14,016 bases of DNA from Clostridiales bacterium (GTDB lineage: Bacteria > Bacillota > Clostridia > Christensenellales > CAG-314), in NCBI GenBank assembly GCA_003537755.1, contig DPQS01000010.1, positions 10,751-24,766 of the forward strand, given 5' to 3'. Below the pieces are notes generated by a model that saw only the letters and a list, made by a program, of their open reading frames with translations, was not told where the DNA came from and ran no database searches. Below, one piece after another: positions 1 to 6,800 of this stretch (positions within the stretch are counted from its first letter, which is position 1; every line of letters starts with the position of its first letter). The translations under genes were made by a program, and so were the position numbers.

Positions 1-186
1 CCCGAAATAATCGAAAAAATCCAATTCCCAAATGTAGCCGACAAGTTGCAGATACGGCAATCCAATGTCAGCGATTGGGAAAACGACGTTTCGCGCCCCG
101 AGTACGAAAAACTGGTGGAATTGGCAAAGTTGTACCAGGTAAGCATTTACGATTTGCTGGGGGTTCCCGAAGAGGAACGATTTTGA
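1..186 (+). CDS. Xre-family HTH regulator, C-terminal part (5' end outside window)
   Basis: Frame 1 is open from the first base to TGA at 184-186 and gives 61 residues with no start codon in the window, so the gene begins upstream. The readable part matches the second half of an HTH_3/Xre DNA-binding domain: a helix with VADKLQIRQSNVSDWEN (turn plus recognition helix, S-x-W-E-N signature), followed by RPEYEKLVELAKLYQVSIYDLLGV, the usual closing helix with the xxLLG ending. The protein stops seven residues after that motif, so this may be a short regulator made of little more than the HTH. It probably acts as a cytoplasmic repressor. Its targets are unknown; the amidohydrolase downstream is separated from it by a terminator and has its own promoter. 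Confidence 0.8.
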   Translation, partial: PEIIEKIQFPNVADKLQIRQSNVSDWENDVSRPEYEKLVELAKLYQVSIYDLLGVPEEERF

Positions 187-266
187 TAAGCGCAAGAAAC
201 GCAACAGTGCAACCAATCAATAAAGCAACCTACGTTGTCGCCGAAAAAACGGATAGCATTTTTTAA

Positions 267-302
267 GTCATGGGATAGAATTATCTTCATGGCCTTTTTT
301 TT
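267..302 (+). terminator. Rho-independent terminator after the Xre gene
   Basis: Bases 267-277 pair with 282-293 around a GAAT loop (11 pairs including two G-U pairs, with one bulged T at 287). The stem is followed by C and eight T residues at 295-302. It lies 80 nt after the stop of the HTH gene and upstream of the promoter at 418-446, so it separates the two units. Confidence 0.55.
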
Positions 303-384
303 GTGTTGTACGGTTTTGTCGTGTGCCGCTACTTGCCGAGTTGACGTGATTACGTTCATGCGGGTGGAACGACGGCAACAAAAA

Positions 385-446
385 GTATCAATATCGACAA
401 GAATATCATTTTGCATATTTACCTTGCCGTAAAAATTGTTTACAAT
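385..446 (+). promoter_or_regulatory. Shared operator-promoter, copy A (amidohydrolase)
   Basis: GTATCA (385-390), N4, CGACA (395-399), N3, ATATCA (403-408), N6, ATATTTACC (415-423). The last six bases, TTTACC (418-423), act as the -35, followed by 17 nt and TACAAT (441-446) as the -10. From 395 to 423 it matches copy C (9103-9131) at 22 of 29 positions without gaps. The predicted transcription start is near 453. The spacing of every block matches copies B and C, except for one extra base in B. Confidence 0.75.
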
Positions 447-591
447 GCAATGTGATGGGTTTTGCTGGAAGAATAATGCCGAAAGCCACCCGAAAACCGT
501 CAGAAAGGCAACAAAATCAATATTTACACATGTTTGCAAGCCTGCGCGGAGATGTGTTTGCGCGGCGGTGCAACAAAACGGAGCGTCGAAA

Positions 592-1932
592 ATGGATATC
601 AAACTTATTAAAAGCGCGGTAGAAGCGCATCGCGACGAAATTCTTGCTGCGGAACGCTACATCTGGAAACATCCCGAAACGGGATACACCGAGTGGCAGA
701 CGTCGGCATACCTTGAAAATATCTTTGAAAACGTCGGTTACACACTGCACAAGGCGGGCAACATTCCCGGGTTTTACACCGACGTCGACACGGGCAGACC
801 GGGACCGAAGGTGCTTATTCTGTGCGAGTTGGACGCGCTGTACGTGCCCAATCATGCCGAAGCGGTAAACGGCAACGCCCATGCCTGCGGACACCATGCT
901 CAATGCGCGGCAATGGTGGGTATCGCGCTTGCGTTGAAGGAACCTCACGTGCTGGACGGTCTTAGCGGTTCCGTCCGTCTGTGTGCCGTGCCTGCTGAGG
1001 AAGAAATTCAGGCGGACTTCCGCGAAACGTTGCGCCGAAAGGGCATAATAAAGTATTACGGCGGCAAAGACGAATTTTTGCACCGCGGATACTTCGACGG
1101 CGTGGACATGGCGTTTATGTTCCACACTGGACCCGGCATGAAAAATCTGTTTGACGTGCATGCAGGCTGCAACGGCAACATTCAGAAACGATTTGTGTAC
1201 CACGGTGTGGCTTCGCACGCAGGCGGCAGTCCGCAAAACGGCATAAACGCGCTGTATGCGGCAACGCTGTCGCTTAACGCAATCAACGCTCTGCGCGAAA
1301 CCTTTGCCGACTACGACCACGTGCGCGTGCACCCGATTATTAACGAGGGCGGCAACTCCGTCAGCGTAATTCCGTCCAGTACGCAACTGGAAACGCTTAT
1401 CCGCGGCAAATCGCTGGCGGTCATCGGCAAAACCAACGTCAAGGTTAACCGCGCAATCGCTTCGGGCGCACTGGCAATGGGCGCAACGGTTACAGTTACC
1501 GATCGTACGGGCGCGGCACCGCTCAACAACAGCCGCGAGTTGCGTTCCGTAATGGCGGAAGCCCTTGGCGAACTTGTCGGTGCGGACATGGTGCACGTTA
1601 CGGAAAACTGGGGCGGCGCAAGCACGGATATGGGCGACCTTAGTTGCGTTATGCCGGTAATTCACCCTTATGTCGCAGGCGCAACGGGCAAAAGCCACGG
1701 CGACGACTACCGGATAAACGAACCGGACAAGGCTTGCGTGCTGTCGGCGGAAGCGCAGATAGCAGTGCTGACCAAGTTGTTGCAGGACGACGCGAAACTT
1801 GCAAAATACGTTGCGGAAAGTTACGTTGCCCCATACCCTGGCAAAGAGGCGTTTTTCGCCGAATGGGATAAGTTTATTTCAGACAAGGAACTTGTAACCT
1901 ACGGCGAGGACGAAATTAAGATAAAAATTTAG
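592..1932 (+). CDS. M20-family metal-dependent amidohydrolase (AbgB/ACY1L2-like)
   Basis: A 446-residue cytoplasmic hydrolase of the peptidase M20 family, which cleaves N-acyl or peptide amide bonds with a two-metal centre. Visible motifs: CELDAL (residues 78-83), AHACGHH (96-102, metal ligands Cys99 and His101), PAEEE (134-138, catalytic and ligand Glu), H178 in MFHTG, the dimerisation-domain signature HGVASHAGGSPQNGINAL (204-221), and a C-terminal GGASTDMGD...HP stretch with His358. The Cys-Gly-His-His form resembles p-aminobenzoyl-glutamate hydrolase subunit B and related aminoacylases. The frame stays open back to 436, but the ATG at 592 is preferred: GGAG sits at 580-583 with 8 nt spacing, homology begins there, and the predicted transcription start (about 453) lies downstream of 436. 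It has its own promoter carrying the shared operator, which links it to the esterase and the Gfo/Idh/MocA gene. The substrate is unknown; an N-acylated amino acid or amino-sugar conjugate is possible. Confidence 0.88.
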   Translation: MDIKLIKSAVEAHRDEILAAERYIWKHPETGYTEWQTSAYLENIFENVGYTLHKAGNIPGFYTDVDTGRPGPKVLILCELDALYVPNHAEAVNGNAHACGHHAQCAAMVGIALALKEPHVLDGLSGSVRLCAVPAEEEIQADFRETLRRKGIIKYYGGKDEFLHRGYFDGVDMAFMFHTGPGMKNLFDVHAGCNGNIQKRFVYHGVASHAGGSPQNGINALYAATLSLNAINALRETFADYDHVRVHPIINEGGNSVSVIPSSTQLETLIRGKSLAVIGKTNVKVNRAIASGALAMGATVTVTDRTGAAPLNNSRELRSVMAEALGELVGADMVHVTENWGGASTDMGDLSCVMPVIHPYVAGATGKSHGDDYRINEPDKACVLSAEAQIAVLTKLLQDDAKLAKYVAESYVAPYPGKEAFFAEWDKFISDKELVTYGEDEIKIKI

Positions 1933-1933
1933 T

Positions 1934-1961
1934 TTGCCGCAGGCGGACTTTATTGTATAAT
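1934..1961 (+). promoter_or_regulatory. Predicted sigma-A promoter of the ABC ATPase gene
   Basis: A perfect TATAAT lies at 1956-1961, with TTGCCG at 1934-1939 as a weak -35 (16-nt spacer). It starts just after the amidohydrolase stop and 32 nt before the ABC start. It lacks the shared operator, so the ABC pair probably has separate control, with possible read-through from the amidohydrolase gene because no terminator is visible between them. Confidence 0.55.
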
Positions 1962-1992
1962 AGAACTACCCTATTGCAAAAGGACGAAACAA

Positions 1993-2739
1993 ATGCCGCA
2001 GATTGACGTAAAGGGACTTACAGTCACCTACATCGACAAAAAGAAAAACGAAACCGTCGCGATGGACAACCTTGACGCGGTTTTTCCGTCGGGCAAATTT
2101 TGCGTTGTGACGGGCGTTTCGGGGTGCGGCAAAAGCACTCTGCTCAAGGCAATCGGCGGATTGTTTGAGTTTGACGGACACATTTACATCGACGGTCTGG
2201 ACGCCGACAACATACCCACAAAGAAACGAAATTTTGCATACGTATCGCAAAATTTCGATCTTTATCCGTCGCTGACGGTGTTTGACAACATCGCTTTCCC
2301 GCTTAACGTAATGCGCAAACGCAAGGAAGAAGTGGTTGCGGCGGTGACGGACATTGCCGACAAACTGAATCTTACCGACTGTCTTACAAGGTTGCCGCGG
2401 CACCTTTCGGGCGGTCAGCAACAACGCGTTTCTCTTGCCCGCGCACTGGTCAAACGTCCCGACGTGTGCCTGTTTGACGAGCCGCTGAGTAACATCGACC
2501 CGTCTTTGCGGCGCGAAATCCGCGGCTACATCCGTTCCGTTACGTCGGCAATGGTGTGCACCTGTATTTATGTCACGCACGATATGGCGGACATCACCGC
2601 GCTTGCCGACATAGTGTACGTAATCGCAGGCAAAAAAGTTGTATTTTGCGGTAACGTTACGGAATTTCTTGCATGCGGCGACAGCGCCGTAACCGCGGTC
2701 AGACAATCGGCAAAAGGGGGTTTCGGCAATGAAGATTAA
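1993..2739 (+). CDS. ABC transporter ATPase, MalK-like core without TOBE domain
   Basis: A 248-residue nucleotide-binding subunit that powers an ABC transporter at the inner face of the membrane. All ATPase motifs are intact: Walker A GVSGCGKST (41-49), Q-loop Gln86 in YVSQNFDLYPSLTVFDNIAFPL, signature LSGGQQQR (138-145), Walker B VCLFDEP (158-164), D-loop SNID (166-169) and H-loop His197. The segment after the Q-loop is close to sugar-importer ATPases of the MalK/UgpC type. Those are usually about 370 residues with a C-terminal regulatory TOBE/OB domain, and here the protein ends soon after the H-loop region, so that domain is absent. The start has AGGA at 1981-1984 with 8 nt spacing. It overlaps the next gene by 11 nt, which implies coupled translation and a functional partnership. 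No solute-binding protein or classical sugar permease is present in the window. Confidence 0.93.
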   Translation: MPQIDVKGLTVTYIDKKKNETVAMDNLDAVFPSGKFCVVTGVSGCGKSTLLKAIGGLFEFDGHIYIDGLDADNIPTKKRNFAYVSQNFDLYPSLTVFDNIAFPLNVMRKRKEEVVAAVTDIADKLNLTDCLTRLPRHLSGGQQQRVSLARALVKRPDVCLFDEPLSNIDPSLRREIRGYIRSVTSAMVCTCIYVTHDMADITALADIVYVIAGKKVVFCGNVTEFLACGDSAVTAVRQSAKGGFGNED

Positions 2740-3640
2740 ACGCGCCGCAAGCGACTTTACCCCCGACGGGCTTCCGCATACCCGTCCGCAGGTGTTCGTC
2801 GACTGTATTAAAATCCGCCACCGTTTGCTGTTTCGGCTCGGCGGCGTGCTGTTGCTGTTTGCTTTGCCGCTGGTGTGCCTGCTGCTTACGCACGATGTAA
2901 CCCTTGCGACAATCGCTTCGCACACAGACGTTGCCGAAGAGGAAAGGCTTCGGCAAATGTTTTCCGCCGATATGTACTTCCGTCTGTCGTACATCGTCGC
3001 CTACATTGTGCTGGGCGTAGGTATGGCAGGTACGGCAAGGGTAGTGCGCCAACTTGCTTGGGGCGAAGGCGTGTTTTTCCGTTGCGACTTCTTCGACGGT
3101 GTAAAACTGAACGGCGGCGCGTATGCCGTAGTGTTCGGATTGAGCGGCGTAACCCGTTTCATTTGTGCTTTTATGGACACCGCAACGGCGGCAAACACCG
3201 CAATGGAGGTGGTTAAATACATGCCGTCGGTTACCGCCGTAGTGCTGCTTGCGCCTGTGGGGCTGCTGGTGCTCAATCAGGCAGTCGTGTACAAAAGCAA
3301 ACTGCTGAAACTGACAAAAAACGCCTTTCTGATGTACATTAAGACGCTTCCGACAACCTTTGTCGGTACATTGTGCGCGCTGTTGCCGTTCTTCGGCGTA
3401 ACGCTGGTCGAAATGTTTGCGGTGCCGGTGTATGTCAAAGCGTTGTTTGTCGCGCTGTACGTGGCGTTGTTGTTGCCCCTTACGCAACTGGGCGAATTTT
3501 TGTACTGTAATATGCTTTTCGACAGGTTTATCAATTCCGTTTCCCATCCGCAGATGGTGGACAAGGGCGTGTGGCGCAAAAACGATACCGCCGCGGATGT
3601 CGAAGGCAAAAATATGGACGACACGGCGCAAAAAAGATAA
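2729..3640 (+). CDS. Multi-pass membrane protein, DUF624/YesL-like
   Basis: A 303-residue integral membrane protein with about six hydrophobic segments (approximately residues 33-55, 86-105, 128-148, 165-187, 207-226 and 229-255) and a charged C-terminal tail. Residues 96-128, with VRQLAWGEGVFF and DFFDGVKLN, resemble the conserved loop of DUF624/YesL proteins (short region after a TM helix, G-E, then F-F-x-x-x-K-x-N). The N-terminal helix ending LLLFALPLV also fits that family. DUF624 genes are often found beside sugar ABC importers in Bacillota, but their role is unresolved. The usual length is near 200 residues, so this one is longer. It overlaps the ATPase gene by 11 nt (GGGGG at 2716-2720 serves as ribosome site), so it could be the membrane partner of the ATPase or an accessory factor. 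The family call is by motif resemblance only. Confidence 0.6.
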   Translation: MKIKRAASDFTPDGLPHTRPQVFVDCIKIRHRLLFRLGGVLLLFALPLVCLLLTHDVTLATIASHTDVAEEERLRQMFSADMYFRLSYIVAYIVLGVGMAGTARVVRQLAWGEGVFFRCDFFDGVKLNGGAYAVVFGLSGVTRFICAFMDTATAANTAMEVVKYMPSVTAVVLLAPVGLLVLNQAVVYKSKLLKLTKNAFLMYIKTLPTTFVGTLCALLPFFGVTLVEMFAVPVYVKALFVALYVALLLPLTQLGEFLYCNMLFDRFINSVSHPQMVDKGVWRKNDTAADVEGKNMDDTAQKR

Positions 3641-3642
3641 AT

Positions 3643-3686
3643 AAAAAGGTCATTTCGGACAATTTTCGCCCGATGTGACCTTTTTT
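3643..3686 (+). terminator. Strong Rho-independent terminator after the ABC pair
   Basis: AAAAAGGTCA (3643-3652) pairs perfectly with TGACCTTTTT (3676-3685), and an inner TCGG/CCGA helix extends the stem. A T6 tract follows the GC part. The A-rich 5' arm means it could also work on the opposite strand. It ends 2 nt before copy B of the shared operator, insulating the esterase promoter from the ABC operon. Confidence 0.85.
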
Positions 3687-3688
3687 CG

Positions 3689-3751
3689 GTATCAAAAATG
3701 ACAAAATATATCAACATAGATATTTACATTGACCTTTTGCGCCTGTAAGAT
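3689..3751 (+). promoter_or_regulatory. Shared operator-promoter, copy B (SASA esterase)
   Basis: GTATCA (3689-3694), N4, TGACA (3699-3703), N4, ATATCA (3708-3713), N6, ATATTTACA (3720-3728). TTTACA (3723-3728) is the -35, then 17 nt, then TAAGAT (3746-3751) as the -10. The predicted transcription start is near 3758, giving a leader of about 48 nt. One extra T before ATATCA is the only change in spacing relative to copies A and C. Confidence 0.8.
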
Positions 3752-3779
3752 AATTGCGAGAGTAATACAACATCGTAAT

Positions 3780-3801
3780 GCCGACAAAATCGGCGAGGAG
3801 G
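3780..3801 (+). promoter_or_regulatory. Leader hairpin abutting a strong ribosome binding site
   Basis: GCCGA (3780-3784) and TCGGC (3790-3794) form a 5-bp stem with a CAAAA loop that touches the Shine-Dalgarno GAGGAGG (3795-3801). The ATG follows after four bases. The hairpin leaves the ribosome site free, so it may stabilise the mRNA 5' end or keep the site unpaired. Confidence 0.45.
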
Positions 3802-3805
3802 AACA

Positions 3806-6800
3806 ATGAAACAACGTAAAGGGTTGATTGTCGTCATGGCCGTTGTTTTTGTGCTTGTAATGTGTCTGCTCGGCGCATGCGACGTAAAAGGTTGTGACCA
3901 CAAGTACGAAGCAAAGTACGACGAAACCAATCACTGGCAGGAATGTTCGCTCTGCCACGAGAAAAAGGACGTAGCGAAGCACGACATGACGGAAACGGTA
4001 GTTGCGCCCACATGCACGACAACGGGCTACACAACTCACAAGTGCAAGGGTTGCGGGTATGGTTTCAAGGATGGTGAAACGCCAATGGGTGCACACGACT
4101 ACGAAACGAAGTTTGACGAAACAAGCCACTGGCAGGAATGCACGGCGTGCGGCGACAAAAAGGACGTTACCGCGCACACGATGAAAACGACTGTGGTCGC
4201 ACCTACCTGCGCGGAAAGCGGTTACACACTGCACGCCTGCGAAGGCTGCAACTACAATTTTAAGGATACCGAAACGACGGCGGCGCATTCGCCCGAACAT
4301 ATTGCGGCGGTTGCGGCTACGCTTACGACCACGGGTAACGTCGAGCACTGGCGTTGCGCTTCCTGCGGCAAAACGTTTGACGGCGAAGACTGCAAAAACG
4401 AAATAAACGCCGCTATTCCCAAAATCGCCAAGGTGATACTGCTTGCAGGTCAAAGCAACATGGTGGGACACAGCGTTGTCGGTAGCATTGACTCGTCGCT
4501 GCTTGAAAAGTACAAGAAAGGCTTCGACAACGTCAAAATTTTGTTGTCGTGCAACCCCAACCAGACCAAGCCCGTTTCGTCCGACGACTTCGTGACGGTC
4601 AGGGCAGGCATGGGCAAACTTGCGGAAAACGGCTACGAGTACTTCGGACCGGAACTGGGACTTGCCGAGTATCTTTCGGAAAACTACCCCGACGAAACGT
4701 TTTACCTGATTAAGGACGCTTCGGGCGCAACCACGCTCAATGCAAACTGGTATTCGCCGTCGTCGCTGGGACTTCTCGGCAAAACGGAACTGCCCGCAAA
4801 AAACCTGTACACGCATCTGCTGGCTCAGGTGGAAAGGGGCATGGGCCTGCTTGCCGATGACGGAATAGACGCGCGTATCGTTTCGCTGATGTGGATGCAG
4901 GGCGAAAGCGACTCGCATAATATGCTTAACGCCAACAGGTACGGCACGCTGTGGAACAACTTTGTCAAGGACGTGAAAGGCGCGCTTGCCGACTACATCG
5001 ACGGCACCGCAGGTCTGTCCACGATTGACGCAAGCATTACTAACCTCGACAGGTGGCAACAGCACGAGATAATCAACACCTACAAACAGGCGTACGCAAC
5101 TATGTCCACAAAGGCGTACTTCTTTGATGTCAACGGCTGGGCAAAGACAAAAAGCAACGATCCTGCACACCTCGATTCCCCTTCGATGCTTCGTCTGGGA
5201 CAGGAATTCGGCAAGGCGTTCGACAGCGTTATTGCAACGCTTGCGACTGCCGAAACAACAACAGTATTTGACGGCGAAGGCACCGAGCAAAGCCCATACA
5301 TTGTTGACGGCACGCAGGACTTTGTCAAGTTTGCAATGCTCAGTTCCGCGGAAGAATACATTGACAAGTGCTACAAACTTGCGGCAGATGTAGGCAGCGA
5401 AGCCGCGCCTGTGAAGGAGTTTGCTTCCTTTACCGCTTCGACGGCATTTTGCGGCAACTTCGACGGCGACAACCACAGCGTGTGGCTTAATGCCGCAGCC
5501 GAGTCCTCGGTGGGCTTGTTCGGCTATGTCGGCGGCGCGACAATCGCCAACGTAAAAGTGTACGGAACCGTTACGCGCAACAGCAACGGCGGTGCGACGG
5601 GCGGTATTGTCGGCGCGGCAGTGTACGCGGACGGCAAAAAGACAACTATTAAAAACTGCGCAAACTACGCAACGGTAATCGCTAACGAATACAAGGCTAC
5701 CGAAAACGACCAGGAAGTCGTCAAGGGCAGCAACCAGGCAGGCGGCATTGTCGGTACGAGTACGGGCAACATTGACGTAATCGACTGCGCAAACCACGGC
5801 AGGACGGAAGCGAAAGGCTCGTATGCAGGAGGTATCGTCGGCCGTGTTTACGGCGTAAGCGCGGACAAGAAAATTACGGTAACATTAAGCAACGTTACCA
5901 ACGACGGCGAAGTGACGGCGGCAGGCGCAAATACCTTCGGCGGAATTGCAGGCAACGTGGGCAGTAACGCCGTCTGCGGAATTACCTACGCTTCGGCAGG
6001 CTTGCAGAACGAGGACGGCTCCGATATAGTGGTCGGCGGCGGCAAGGCAACCGTCACGCACACGGCGCACGCCTACGCTAAGGTTGACGGCACCGAAGCA
6101 AACTGCACCGAAACGGGCATGCGGGAACATTACGTTTGCAGTCACTGCGGTAAACTGTTTGCGCTCGAAGGCGAAGAGTATGTCGAAAAGACGGCGGAAC
6201 AACTTGTTGTGCCCGTGAACGACAAACATGACTTCGCGGGCGACTGGACTCACGACGAAAATGCGGAAACGCATAGCAAGGCTTGCAGTCGTAATGCGCA
6301 ACACAAACTGACGGAAAACTGCACTCTTGTAAAGGGCGATGCCGTTGCGCCTACGTTTGACAGCGACGGTTACACTCTGTACACATGCGAAAAGTGCGGT
6401 GCAGAGTATCGCAAGGACATCATAAACAAACTTGTCGCCGTGGCAAAAGTTGGCGACGTGCGGTATCAAACTCTTGCCGAAGCAATTGCGGCTGCAGATA
6501 ACGACGGCATTGTTACGCTTCTTGCCGACGGTGAAACCAAACTTGCCGACGGACAAACGCTGAGGGTAATCAAAGGCGAATTCGCACTGGAAGTTACTAC
6601 AGACGTTGCAGGCAAGTTTGTCAACGCCAACACGGACAGCGACGGCGTGACGACCTACACTCTTGAAAACAGCCACGTGCACGAATTCAACACGACAAAG
6701 CACGACGAAACAAACCACTGGCAGGAATGCACCTGCGGCGAGAAGCAGAACGTCGAAGCGCACGTGTTTGCCGACACGGTAAAGGCTGCAACCTGCACCG

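Larger units (their letters stand above)
187..591. other. 405-nt intergenic region holding a terminator, an operator-promoter and a long leader
   Basis: No convincing gene lies here; the open frames are short and have no ribosome site. The gap holds the terminator at 267-302, a copy of the shared operator-promoter at 385-446, and a predicted leader of about 139 nt before the amidohydrolase start at 592. In the leader, TTGCA near 534 and TGCAA near 570 could close a stem-loop that also contains GCGC-type inverted segments. This might be a structured 5' UTR, but I do not recognise a riboswitch class. Confidence 0.6.

Noticed and set aside
511..530. A fourth operator copy (ACAAAATCAATATTTACACA)
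   Set aside because: It contains TTTACA, but lacks the ATATCA and RTATCA blocks at the right spacing, and no -10 lies 17 nt downstream.
436..591. N-terminal extension of the amidohydrolase from ATG 436
   Set aside because: The added 52 residues have no family match, there is no ribosome site, and the predicted transcription start lies after 436. GGAG with 8-nt spacing supports ATG 592.
3692..5797. Long minus-strand open frame opposite the esterase gene
   Set aside because: It is a mirror of the biased codon use of the real gene. It has no domain, no ribosome site and a Cys/Arg/Val-rich composition typical of antisense frames.
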